DNA from: a virus
Length of the DNA: 21,802 bases
Strand: one strand, 5' to 3'
IMG/VR virus record: IMGVR_UViG_3300020274_000023
Span: 1-21,802 of that record
The notes below the pieces were generated by a model. It ran no database searches. It had not been told where the DNA came from and was given only the letters and a program-made list of their open reading frames with translations. A program made the translations under genes and the position numbers. Every line of letters begins with the position of its first letter. Within the stretch, counting starts at the first letter, position 1. Of the stretch, positions 7,855-16,186 are shown in pieces.

Positions 7855-8676
7855 TCAATTCAAGTATATGTTTGTGGCATCTATATCTACGTTGCCATTT
7901 ACATTGATTCTATAAGCATTACTATCAGGTGATGAGATCATTCCAGTGAATGCACCTCCATCAATACATGATATATCAGCACCATCTACTTGTGTCTTAA
8001 CTTTACCGCCCACCTGAGACAGTAAGTTACCACCAACCTGTTCGTATCGGCATCCAGATGCCTTTGTGCGAAGGTCTCCATCACTATTGATAGAGAATGT
8101 AGATGTTTCTTTTAATATCTTAACTTCATAATTACCTTTTACGTTCTCTTTTACGGAACCGCCTTCACTCAAATCATTTTCCAAGAACGTTGTCTTGTTT
8201 GTGTAGGCATTGGATTCTAATTTCATTTCGTTCTTAGCTTGTATTGCTAAGTTCTCGTCTGACTGAATAGTGCATACACCACCGACTTGCATCTGGTAGT
8301 TGCCATTTACTCTGTCAAATCTATCACCCTCAACTTCACTATGCATGTCACCTTCAACGTATATGTTGACATCACCAATTACATGCAGTGCCATTCTGTC
8401 ATTGTCCACATCCTTGCCTATTTTTATAACAAGATTGTGGTCTGATAGAATATATGTATCATTATATGAAACTAGAGAGTTGTTATTCTTCTCATCTAAG
8501 TTAAGGAAATTACCATTTGCATTGAGCAAACGTATGTATTCACCATCCTTTGTATTGTTCATCTCGAACATATGTCCTGCAGATGTCGATTGAACAAAGT
8601 TTCTAGGATATCTTATTCTTACCTTTGATAAAAGGTTCGCTAAGTTAGTTCCACCTGTAAATAAATTAATTGCCAT
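7855..8676 (-). CDS. Beta-helical baseplate spike-like protein (gp5 C-terminal-domain-like)
   Basis: This 273-residue protein has, from about residue 95 onward, runs of short beta-strand repeats with Gly/Asp/Asn turns. Examples are VIGDVNIYVEGDMHSEVEGD, RVNGNYQMQVGG, VKGNYEVKIL and QVGGNLLSQVGGKVKTQVDG. This octad-like pattern is what the triple-stranded beta-helix needle of T4 gp5 and related spike proteins look like. Its start overlaps the stop of the gp5-like OB-fold gene (TAATG), and a strong GGAGG lies in the final codons of that gene, so expression is coupled. I infer that it forms the needle that in T4 is the C-terminal part of gp5. No PAAR-type tip protein is visible next to it. Confidence 0.7.
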   Translation of the reverse strand: MAINLFTGGTNLANLLSKVRIRYPRNFVQSTSAGHMFEMNNTKDGEYIRLLNANGNFLNLDEKNNNSLVSYNDTYILSDHNLVIKIGKDVDNDRMALHVIGDVNIYVEGDMHSEVEGDRFDRVNGNYQMQVGGVCTIQSDENLAIQAKNEMKLESNAYTNKTTFLENDLSEGGSVKENVKGNYEVKILKETSTFSINSDGDLRTKASGCRYEQVGGNLLSQVGGKVKTQVDGADISCIDGGAFTGMISSPDSNAYRINVNGNVDIDATNIYLN

Positions 8677-11489
8677 TAGTAACCTCCATAACCACCTTGC
8701 TGTTGGTTATTGTTTTGTTGCTGCTGCTGTTGATTGTTCTGCTGCTGTTGCTGTTGTTGATTGTTCTGTTGTTGAGTTTGTTGTGTTTGTTGCTGCTGTG
8801 TTCCTGTGTCAGGAGTTACAGGTGTAGATACTGGATCTGCAACGGTAGGAGTAGAAACTGTAGTTGTGTCACTATCAGTTGTAGTCTCCTCTAATTGACT
8901 GTCAATTAAGTTAAATCCTCTATCTGCCAATCCATCATCCTCTTCTTCCTTTGCAGATTTTATCATAGGATGACCCACACAGTCAACATATTGTGTCAAT
9001 GGTAAAACATTATTTTCTCTGAGTTCTCTTGGACTTGTGTATTCATATACTACACTGACCTCTGCACCAGTTCCAGTTCCCTCTATATCATTAGCTTCAA
9101 ATCCTAAATCTTCCACGACAGGTTTAACAAATCCCAATACAGATTCAGTCAAATCTAATTCTACCAGTCTACCTTGAGCATCTTTAGTTGCAGTTCCTAT
9201 CTGTCTTTTCTTTGTGCCAGTTCCAATAGTGATAACTGGGTTGACATAGTTTCTACCAACGTTCCTTACACTTAACTTATCAACTTTAGGAATTATGTCA
9301 CCACACTTAGCATAGATCGCTGTTGCTCCTTGTGGTATTACCAGTGTTGGGAACTTACCGTCAAAGTTTAATACAAACTCATGTCCAGATTTAGTTTTTA
9401 GATTCATACCCACTTCTAATTGTGGATTGAAAGATGGATCTATAGTTGCTAACAATATATGATCTGGATCATAGTCAGTATCCACAACTTGTAATATATC
9501 AGGGTTACCTAGAACTACATGTTCTACAAACTCTCCATCACTAAGATGCTCTTGTAGTCCTAATTTATTAACTAGAACTCCATACTGCTCATTAGGACAG
9601 TATGTGCTTGCAGGATCAAATCCATATCCTATGCCAGGATTGATTACCTCTATAGAATCTACCTTTCCATTGACTATGTTTGGTTTGAACTTAGCACCAC
9701 TACCCTCTGGGTCGTTACATGTAAATTGTGCTTTGACTGATGCTTCAGCGTTGACATTAGTTCCTTTCTTATTCATCAACACACCAAGAATCTGTCCTAT
9801 GTCATCTACTATAGGCAATGCTCTTACTGGACTTGTTGATTGTAGATTATCCCATACTAATTCTGGGAAGCATGGTTTCTTATTCAAGATAGAGTTAGAA
9901 CAATTGACTGCCTCGCTAGAAACATTACCTTGAGAGTCATAGAAGTTAATACCCTCAAACTTCTCTAGAGGTCCTCGTGTATCAAATGCTTTCTCTGTCA
10001 AACCTGTTGCAATTCCCGCTGCACTGTTTAGATCAACTAATGCACCGCTTGTAGTGTCAAATATTTTCTTGACTCCATTACGATCTATAGTTGGAACAAA
10101 ACCATTCTTAGGTATACCTTTACCAACAACTGATATAGAGTTTGGTGGTTTGATCTTATACTGACTGATTGCTTTAGCTGCTGCTTCAAGTCCTTTTGGT
10201 TTAGCACCAAGACCTGTCTCAAATACTGATGCACCGATAGAACATGATAACTGACCATCGCAGAATAAATCTAAGAAATCACCGACCTTGTTTGTTAAGT
10301 TTTGGATCTTGTCTGCAGATCCTTTGATTGCACCCGTTACACCTTTCAATACATCTAATGCACCCGTAATATTATCCATCAATTTTTTCATGATATCACC
10401 GAGCATGTTCTGCACAAGACATAGTGCAGTGTCTAATACATTCTCTACTAGATCTTTCAACATACCTTTGATGAAATCACCAAGTTCACCTATTGCTTGC
10501 TTGAACAAACATGATACAAGATCACCAACATCCTTGAGTTGTTTTCTAACTGCAGTATCTAACTCTGGATCTGGAATACTTAGGTCAGCGAGTCCTTCTT
10601 TTACAAGTTTGTTGGTCTCCTCCATGACCACGCCCTTGATGTTAGCAGTCAGTCCTGTAAGTTTCTTCTGTATACGTTGTGATACTATGTTTATCTCATA
10701 GTCAAGATCTACAACAGCACCAGTTGTCTTATTGATGAATTGATCTATCTCATTCTTTTCTATACCACGAGCAAACTTCATGAACTCTGCCATAGGTGCT
10801 TCTAACTTTGCAGCAGTCTCGCTGCCACACTTACCGTTACCTACATGGACAGTTACTTGTTGTTTCTCTGTTGCTGTCTTCTGTTTCTCACTCTCAGTCT
10901 TTGCAGGTCCTCTCTCGTTCTTATCAGAATTCTCTCCCTCTTCATCTTTGTGTCCATCATTATTCTTTGGTGCTTCGTCTACACCAGTTTCTTCATTAGT
11001 TTCAACTGTGCTTCCTGTATTAGCAGGAGAACTACCTTGCTCTTTATGGTCAGGAAACTTATAGTTTGGACTTACTAATTGCTCAAATCCCTGCTCTTTA
11101 CCACCTTTTACACCGTAACTAGATTTAGGATTCTCATCACCAATAGTTCCCATAACAACAGGAATCTGTGCAGACGCACCATCCATAAAGAAACCAATAA
11201 CCCAAGAGTTTACCTCTAGTTGATGGTTAGCACCAATACCAGATCTCTGTGCATATGTTGGTGGCATCAATACCTGTGCCCATGGTAGATCTGAGGTTGG
11301 TAACTCTTTTCTATTAGGGTTGTGATATCCTATGATTCTAACTTTTACTTTATTAGTCCAGTCCCAGTCAGAGAAATCAAATGTCCCGTTAACTGCATTC
11401 CAGAACCCGTAACCATCATTCTCTACCTGTCCAATCCACCAGTTGAACCCGTCCTTTCCTATAAAATTAGCTAATGATTCATTCATCAT
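8676..11489 (-). CDS. 5: Baseplate hub protein, gp5-like (OB fold, no lysozyme)
   Basis: The first 130 residues match the T4 gp5 OB fold. The Trp-Trp-Ile-Gly-Gln-Val opening is followed by VKVRIIGYHNPNR, then DLPWAQVLMPP, GIGANHQLEVNSWVIGFFMD and a Gly-Thr-Ile-Gly end; T4 gp5 has the equivalent VRVRVVGLH, LPWMSVIQP and HFLD. No T4-type lysozyme motif follows. Instead there is an acidic, Lys/Glu-rich linker (about 130-220), a long helical segment (about 230-410), and a beta-rich region with Asn-Pro-Gly-x-Gly-Tyr-like motifs. The last about 41 residues are almost only Gln, Asn and Thr, ending GGYGGY. It is 937 residues against 575 for T4 gp5. The start overlaps the gp27-like stop (ATGA), as fits hub partners. 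gp5/gp27 is the membrane-facing hub of the tail in T4. Confidence 0.85.
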   Translation of the reverse strand: MMNESLANFIGKDGFNWWIGQVENDGYGFWNAVNGTFDFSDWDWTNKVKVRIIGYHNPNRKELPTSDLPWAQVLMPPTYAQRSGIGANHQLEVNSWVIGFFMDGASAQIPVVMGTIGDENPKSSYGVKGGKEQGFEQLVSPNYKFPDHKEQGSSPANTGSTVETNEETGVDEAPKNNDGHKDEEGENSDKNERGPAKTESEKQKTATEKQQVTVHVGNGKCGSETAAKLEAPMAEFMKFARGIEKNEIDQFINKTTGAVVDLDYEINIVSQRIQKKLTGLTANIKGVVMEETNKLVKEGLADLSIPDPELDTAVRKQLKDVGDLVSCLFKQAIGELGDFIKGMLKDLVENVLDTALCLVQNMLGDIMKKLMDNITGALDVLKGVTGAIKGSADKIQNLTNKVGDFLDLFCDGQLSCSIGASVFETGLGAKPKGLEAAAKAISQYKIKPPNSISVVGKGIPKNGFVPTIDRNGVKKIFDTTSGALVDLNSAAGIATGLTEKAFDTRGPLEKFEGINFYDSQGNVSSEAVNCSNSILNKKPCFPELVWDNLQSTSPVRALPIVDDIGQILGVLMNKKGTNVNAEASVKAQFTCNDPEGSGAKFKPNIVNGKVDSIEVINPGIGYGFDPASTYCPNEQYGVLVNKLGLQEHLSDGEFVEHVVLGNPDILQVVDTDYDPDHILLATIDPSFNPQLEVGMNLKTKSGHEFVLNFDGKFPTLVIPQGATAIYAKCGDIIPKVDKLSVRNVGRNYVNPVITIGTGTKKRQIGTATKDAQGRLVELDLTESVLGFVKPVVEDLGFEANDIEGTGTGAEVSVVYEYTSPRELRENNVLPLTQYVDCVGHPMIKSAKEEEDDGLADRGFNLIDSQLEETTTDSDTTTVSTPTVADPVSTPVTPDTGTQQQQTQQTQQQNNQQQQQQQNNQQQQQQNNNQQQGGYGGY
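8679..8801 (-). repeat. CAA/CAG-rich tract coding poly-Gln/Asn
   Basis: The minus strand reads as long runs of CAA, CAG and AAT/AAC codons, giving three Gln blocks separated by Asn pairs or triplets at the C-terminus of the gp5-like protein. Both Gln codons are mixed, so it is not a pure triplet repeat, but length variation between related phages is likely. The tract ends with codons for GGYGGY that also hold the GGAGG ribosome site of the next gene. Confidence 0.85.
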
Positions 11490-12736
11490 TTCTTTTCACC
11501 ATCCGAGTCAGTGAATAATGTTAGTTTAGTAGTCATTTTATCCTCAGAACTCTTGAACGTTCTTTCTACCATACCAATAACATATCTACCAGAGTTTGCA
11601 AAATCCAGTTCCCTATCTGCTGATCCTTTATATATGTCCAGTTGGACAACCTCTCCTATCTCTAATGAATAGTCAGATACAAATTCTACAGTCACTTTTT
11701 TGCTGTAAAATAATTTTTCCCGTAAAGAGGATTGTGAAAGTTGTTTTGTATATCCCTGTGTGTATGTTCCACGAGTGAATAGTGCAGAGTCGGATACCTT
11801 TGACATGATTCTGGTGAATGTTCTCTTATTATCAAATCCCTTATAAAATTCTGGAGGTCTCCCAGAGTTCATGGTTTTAACTTCGTCATAATATTTATTG
11901 ATGCTGAAAGGATAATCCTGATACTTCATGTCCTTCAGATCTATTGTCATCACATTACTAGAGTATGATCCTAGATTCAATCCTTTCAATAAATCTACAG
12001 ATGATTCTATTGTCAACTTATCAACTCCAACGATGTTCTTATCCTCGTCATCTTCTAACTCTTCTTTCTCATGACCAATGACCATTCTACATACAGGTTT
12101 CTTCTCTGCAAATGAGTCATAAGATTTAAAATGATATCCAGATCTTGTCTCATAGAATGCATATCCTGCACTAGCTGCCTTACCAGAACCTGATGTCTCT
12201 GGTATTGCTTTCGCTGCCAACCATCTTATAGCAGTAAATGGATTCCAGTATGGTGATACGAATGAAAAGTTATTGACAGTTGCTTCAAAATCTGTCAATC
12301 TATTCTCATCAACTCCCATCAAATCTTGTAGTATTTCTTTCTTTACTATATCATCTATCTTCTTTCCTCTGCCCTTACCAAATCTTCTTGATATCTTATT
12401 AGCAGCGTTGTTTAAGAAATCAACCTTACATAACATCAATACAGCAGATGATTTACCTTGAATGTTTCTCCTGTCTTGTATATCATAGATAACAAATTCT
12501 CCACCAATCTCAGTCGTTCCTGTGCTATCACCTATCTGTATGAATACATTTTCCATTCCTGTTAACTGTGACAAGAAACCTGTCTGACTGTCTGTAATCT
12601 GAACTTCCATTCTCATTGTAGCAGATCTTATGTCCTCTGTGTATTGCACATACAATACCTGATTAGGACCTATAGGAGGAAAGTCCGCAATCTGAAAGCG
12701 TATGAGTTGAAAATTTGACTGTGCGTTAACTGACAT
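11486..12736 (-). CDS. 27: Baseplate hub protein, gp27-like
   Basis: This 416-residue protein (T4 gp27: 391) has the gp27 arrangement. An N-terminal beta domain is followed by a central segment (PYWNPFTAIRWLAAKAIPE, about 162-180) that corresponds in place to the T4 segment before its second domain. After it come a long extended region and a C-terminal beta barrel (LEIGEVVQLDIYKG then SGRYVIGMVERTFKS) like the T4 end that senses the hub. Sequence identity to T4 is low. Direct coupling to the gp5-like gene (ATGA overlap) and placement after gp26 and gp51 reproduce T4 hub logic. The gp27 trimer forms the torus joining gp5 to the tail tube. I rate the family call as likely rather than certain. 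Confidence 0.75.
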   Translation of the reverse strand: MSVNAQSNFQLIRFQIADFPPIGPNQVLYVQYTEDIRSATMRMEVQITDSQTGFLSQLTGMENVFIQIGDSTGTTEIGGEFVIYDIQDRRNIQGKSSAVLMLCKVDFLNNAANKISRRFGKGRGKKIDDIVKKEILQDLMGVDENRLTDFEATVNNFSFVSPYWNPFTAIRWLAAKAIPETSGSGKAASAGYAFYETRSGYHFKSYDSFAEKKPVCRMVIGHEKEELEDDEDKNIVGVDKLTIESSVDLLKGLNLGSYSSNVMTIDLKDMKYQDYPFSINKYYDEVKTMNSGRPPEFYKGFDNKRTFTRIMSKVSDSALFTRGTYTQGYTKQLSQSSLREKLFYSKKVTVEFVSDYSLEIGEVVQLDIYKGSADRELDFANSGRYVIGMVERTFKSSEDKMTTKLTLFTDSDGEKK

Positions 12737-14067
12737 TAGAATTGCGACGTTACGTTATATAGATCAAAGTATGGTGATTCATTGATCTCAGGTTGTGCAA
12801 GTTCACCACCCTCTTGTTGATATGGAGGTGCACTTCCTTCCTCTCCACCCATAGCACCACCAGTTCCTGCAGCAGTAGCGATTTGCTTCTCAGTTTTAGC
12901 ATCTGCACTTGCTCTATTTTCTTTGATGGTCTTATCTGTAAGTTCTGTCAAGTTAGTTACTTGATCACCCTTCGGTGCAAATAAGTTTTTAGCACCACCA
13001 AATGCTTTCATGCCAAGTTTTAAACCCATACCCATGGGTGTCATACCAAATGCTTTGCCAGCTAAACCTTTCAAACCTTTACCTAAACCAGATCCTGCTG
13101 CTTTACCCGCTAATCCTTTTGCACCTTGGAATATCTTGTTACCCGCATTGAATGCCATACCCATTGGCGTCATGCCAAATAATTTTTTAGCAAGACCACC
13201 CTTACGTTTCTTGATAGGTTGCATTGCTCTACCACTACCATCACCAAGACCTATACCATCAGCAGTTCCTGTGTATGGTGCTCTCTTACCATGAGAAGGA
13301 TCACCAGCTCCTGCTAATAGTTTTTGCTGTGGACTGGATCCACTAATTTGTGCTTGATCACCACCACCCTCAGCAGAACCACTAGCTTTGCCCATTATTG
13401 CACTGAGACCTTTCTTTAGAAGAACAGTCCATAGTGGAGGTCCTTCTTTCTTCTTCTTCTTATCGTTATCCTCTTCATCATTAGCAACTTCTTGACTAGC
13501 AGCACCTAACTTGAATGCATTAGTAACCTTAGACATGTTTCTGTTTAAGATCTTAGATGCTTCCTTACTTGGTGCAGGGATTTTCTCTAGCAAGTCAATC
13601 AATGCCACAGCAGCAGACTTAGCGGGTAGTGCTAGTGCGTCACTAAATGCTTTCTTCATCTTAGGATCTAGTTCAAAATCCTTTTCTAATTTTTTGTCTA
13701 TATTTTTCTTCGTTGTGCCTTCATCCATTCCACCGTCTTTCAGTTCAGTAACTGTTCCTGCTTTCGGTTGATTATGTGCATCATCAATCTGCTGCTGTAT
13801 CATTTTCTTTCTGAATACAGGATCTTTTCTCGCTCTCTCTGCCCTTGACATCTTAGAATAGTCAGGAGGTGCAGCAGCACTAAGTAATGGTTGTGTTTTT
13901 GGTGCGGGTAATAAGTTTTGTTTTGGTGCTGCGGGTGAAGATACTGGTGTAGCAGATACATCTATAGTCTGTTGCGACGCAGGAATATCCATCGCCTTCT
14001 GCATGTGCGATTTGCTCAGGACTAAACCTGATCCTACTGATGACATTGCGGGAGGTAATGCTTTCAT
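12736..14067 (-). CDS. Gly/Lys/Ala-rich hub-operon protein, 443 residues
   Basis: I recognise no named family. The N-terminal 120 residues are Pro/Ala/Ser-rich and probably disordered. A helical part follows (about 125-190), then an acidic-to-basic switch (NDEEDNDKKKKKEG). The segment PLWTVLLKKGLSAIMGKA is amphipathic or hydrophobic. Residues about 290-365 are a Gly/Lys/Ala-rich segment with two FGMTPMGM motifs 43 residues apart, and the protein ends in ESPYFDLYNVTSQF. It lies between gp51 plus the peptidase-bearing gene and gp27, where T4 carries 28 and 29, and both ends overlap neighbours as TAATG. A virion hub, tape-measure accessory or membrane-active ejected protein would fit. None is shown. 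Confidence 0.7.
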   Translation of the reverse strand: MKALPPAMSSVGSGLVLSKSHMQKAMDIPASQQTIDVSATPVSSPAAPKQNLLPAPKTQPLLSAAAPPDYSKMSRAERARKDPVFRKKMIQQQIDDAHNQPKAGTVTELKDGGMDEGTTKKNIDKKLEKDFELDPKMKKAFSDALALPAKSAAVALIDLLEKIPAPSKEASKILNRNMSKVTNAFKLGAASQEVANDEEDNDKKKKKEGPPLWTVLLKKGLSAIMGKASGSAEGGGDQAQISGSSPQQKLLAGAGDPSHGKRAPYTGTADGIGLGDGSGRAMQPIKKRKGGLAKKLFGMTPMGMAFNAGNKIFQGAKGLAGKAAGSGLGKGLKGLAGKAFGMTPMGMGLKLGMKAFGGAKNLFAPKGDQVTNLTELTDKTIKENRASADAKTEKQIATAAGTGGAMGGEEGSAPPYQQEGGELAQPEINESPYFDLYNVTSQF

Positions 14068-16004
14068 TATCTTACGTGTGCGAATGTGGTTCGTATGTCA
14101 TAACCAGATGACTTACCATGAGGATCTATGATGGCAATCCTCTCTTTGATGAATGCCCTCTTTTCTTTTTTAGGCATACCATAAGGAACATTGACAACCA
14201 TTCTCTTAGGAACAGGAATGACCACTGGTTTAGCGACGTCTCCACCACCACCTTGTGTTCCTTGTGTGACAGGTTCTTCATTGAGAACATCTTTTGCTCC
14301 TGATGTAGGTGGTGCACTGACATTTCCACCACCACCTGTAGGTGCAGTGCCAGTTCCTGACGATGATTTTTTAGAATCTGCAGGATCAATGTTAGGTATC
14401 CACTTGTTTTTGCCAGGTTTCAACCATTTATCATTATCTTCGCTGTTTATTAAGTCAAAGTGAACAGGATCCTTCTCACCCTGCCATTGGAAACCATACT
14501 TCTTACCATTCTCTCTCATCCATTCGTTTGCTTTACTTCCTGCTGTGATGTCTATTGCCCAACCTTGTCCGTGTGGTGATGCTCCAACTGGTGCAGGATT
14601 GATAGCACGTTCATCGCCAGCTTCTGCAGCACTGATCAATGCTGCCTGTTGTTCTGGACTTCTGTATGATGATGTGACACTTGCGGGTAGGTTGATACCA
14701 TCTTTTGCTGCAGCGTTCACTGCTTTCTTCCATGCTTTTTCAGTGGATGGGTTCAATACAATTGTCTTACCATACATGTCTCGTGATGGATCAGGAGCTT
14801 GTAATCCTTGTTGCTGCTCCTCCGCTTGTTTCTGACCTGGCAACACACCCATATCTTTTGCTGCAAGTGTAGCATCAAGTCCTATGGATACAGCAGTTCC
14901 AATGCCAGGTATTGTAGAAGCGATACCAGATGCTGCTTCGAGCATAGCACCCTTGAAGTCGCCCTTCATCAATCGTTGTCCTGCAAATAATAATCCTGCA
15001 CCCATACCTACAAAAGGTATCTTCTTCAATAATCCTTTACCTAGTGCCTTTGCACCTACCTTTGCTATTGCTTTACCACCTACCTTTGCAGCAATTTTCT
15101 TAGCACCTTTCTTTAGTAATGCCTTTCCTGCCTTACTACCAACATTTGCTAGGGTCTTGCCACCCTTCATTAATTTTCCTGCAGACTTACCAACTTTACC
15201 TAGACCTTTGCCTAGTTTACCCATCTTACCTAGAGCTTTGCCCGCAGTTTTACCTTTCTTACTTAAAAATACTTTTGCCTTTCTACCAAGTCTAGACTTA
15301 CGAAAGTTTTTAAATTTATTAAAAGTTTTTCCTAGACTCTGTAGGATATTTCCACCACTACTCTTCTTATCACCACTCTTCTTACCTTGCTCTGGTGCTT
15401 TCATAGAAGGTTGTGCAGATGCAGCAACACCAGTGCTAAAGTTCTCTAATTTTTGTTTTAATCCTATCTTAAATGCAGGTTTTGGTGTATCAGATATACC
15501 AAATATACTTTTTAATCTATTAGCTTCTGATAATACACTTGCCCTTGCAGGAGATGCGGGTAGTGTCTGTAAGAAACCTTGCGATGAACTTATGAGTAAC
15601 GATGCACCTTCTTTATATACTGCCTCAATTGATTTACTAAACTTTGATAGTGGGATGATTGCTTCTGGTTCACCACCCTCACCAATCTCTGCTACTGTGC
15701 GTCTTTTTGTAATAGCACCTTCCTTGAGACTTACCGATGGTTTCTTCTCATAAGGTAAGTTTCTTTGTTGTGCTACAGTCTTTATTGTTTCTAATACTAC
15801 TTCTTCATATCTCTGATCTTCTTCTTTAGGAGGTCTTTCTATTACATTTGCCTGACCATATGACGTATCTACTTCTGATATAGGAATAGGTGCTATAGCA
15901 GGAACAACTCTTGCTCCTTGATTATTTGCAATGGCACCCGCAGCTCCAACAGCAAGTGACTTTGCTGCCTTCTTAAAAAAATTAATAACTGCTTTGCCTT
16001 TCAT
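14067..16004 (-). CDS. Hub/tape-measure-like protein with M15 (VanY-type) peptidase domain
   Basis: This is a 645-residue multidomain protein. Residues 1-200 are mixed. Residues about 225-325 are a Lys/Gly/Ala-rich helical run. Residues 329-385 hold hydrophobic stretches (IPFVGMGAGLLFAG and IASTIPGIGTAVSIGL) able to touch membrane. Residues about 411-540 form an M15 peptidase: SYRSPEQQ, then SPHGQGWAID with His478 and Asp485, and DPVHFD with His515 and Asp512 at the position of the usual catalytic Glu. M15 enzymes cut peptidoglycan stem peptides using zinc. In virions this would open the wall at DNA entry, a job T4 gives to the gp5 lysozyme. The tail is Gly/Pro-rich. It follows gp51 (TAATG). 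Whether it is the true tape measure (T4 gp29 analogue) is inference. Confidence 0.8.
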   Translation of the reverse strand: MKGKAVINFFKKAAKSLAVGAAGAIANNQGARVVPAIAPIPISEVDTSYGQANVIERPPKEEDQRYEEVVLETIKTVAQQRNLPYEKKPSVSLKEGAITKRRTVAEIGEGGEPEAIIPLSKFSKSIEAVYKEGASLLISSSQGFLQTLPASPARASVLSEANRLKSIFGISDTPKPAFKIGLKQKLENFSTGVAASAQPSMKAPEQGKKSGDKKSSGGNILQSLGKTFNKFKNFRKSRLGRKAKVFLSKKGKTAGKALGKMGKLGKGLGKVGKSAGKLMKGGKTLANVGSKAGKALLKKGAKKIAAKVGGKAIAKVGAKALGKGLLKKIPFVGMGAGLLFAGQRLMKGDFKGAMLEAASGIASTIPGIGTAVSIGLDATLAAKDMGVLPGQKQAEEQQQGLQAPDPSRDMYGKTIVLNPSTEKAWKKAVNAAAKDGINLPASVTSSYRSPEQQAALISAAEAGDERAINPAPVGASPHGQGWAIDITAGSKANEWMRENGKKYGFQWQGEKDPVHFDLINSEDNDKWLKPGKNKWIPNIDPADSKKSSSGTGTAPTGGGGNVSAPPTSGAKDVLNEEPVTQGTQGGGGDVAKPVVIPVPKRMVVNVPYGMPKKEKRAFIKERIAIIDPHGKSSGYDIRTTFAHVR

Positions 16005-16165
16005 TAGCGTCGGTTTTCTTCAGCGATACGGTCTCGTTCTTTTTGCAAGTGAGATGCTAACATATTCACATATACCTCGCGTTCCCAAGGCATCATATTC
16101 TCAATATCTGTCAAACTATATTTATGGTGTTGGACAAGGGAAAAGTTAGTTTGATAAAAGGTCAT
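16004..16165 (-). CDS. 51: Baseplate hub assembly protein, gp51-like
   Basis: This short gene has an ATG at 16165 and a TAA at 16006-16004, encoding 53 residues. The core MPWEREVYVNMLASHLQKER is the recognisable signature of T4-like gp51, a small helical protein needed for hub assembly and not found in the finished particle. It lies directly between gp26 and the peptidase-bearing gene, the T4 order being 26-51-27. The stop shares a base with the next start (TAATG). A GAGGG ribosome site 4 bases before the ATG is inside a hairpin (16169-16186) whose other arm begins at the gp26 stop codon, which suggests coupling to gp26 translation. Confidence 0.82.
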   Translation of the reverse strand: MTFYQTNFSLVQHHKYSLTDIENMMPWEREVYVNMLASHLQKERDRIAEENRR

Positions 16166-16168
16166 GAT

Positions 16169-16186
16169 GCCCTCATGAAAGAGGGC
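16169..16186 (-). promoter_or_regulatory. Hairpin sequestering the gp51 ribosome binding site
   Basis: On the minus strand GCCCTC and GAGGGC form a perfect 6-bp stem around a 6-base loop (TTTCAT). The right arm is the gp51 Shine-Dalgarno, 3-4 bases before its ATG. The left arm begins with the last base of the gp26 stop codon (TAG, 16188-16186). A ribosome terminating on gp26 would cover and open the left arm, freeing the site. There is no U-run after it, so it is not a terminator. Confidence 0.6.

Noticed and set aside
8670-8894. Plus-strand frame with poly-Leu stretches
   Set aside because: It is the complement of the Gln/Asn-codon tract of the gp5-like gene; no ribosome site or promoter supports it.
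8676-11489. Lysozyme domain expected in gp5
   Set aside because: No T4-lysozyme-like catalytic Glu/Asp/Thr pattern was found between the OB fold and the C-terminus; the region is an acidic linker and long helices.
11892-11899. AATAAATA on the minus strand, one mismatch to the late element
   Set aside because: It is deep within the gp27-like gene with no start codon at the expected distance; best explained as coding sequence.
14884-15753. 289-residue plus-strand open frame rich in Pro, Phe and Leu
   Set aside because: It is antisense to the Lys/Gly/Ala-rich part of the peptidase-bearing gene, where biased codons remove stops on the other strand. No start signal or family pattern was seen.
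16119-16126. CATAAATA on the minus strand, a late-promoter-like octamer
   Set aside because: It lies inside gp51, about 115 bases before the next start, unlike the 26-29 base spacing of the accepted late promoters, and encodes conserved codons.
16169-16186. GC-rich hairpin considered as a terminator between gp26 and gp51
   Set aside because: No U-run follows on either strand and its right arm is the gp51 ribosome site, so a translational role fits better.
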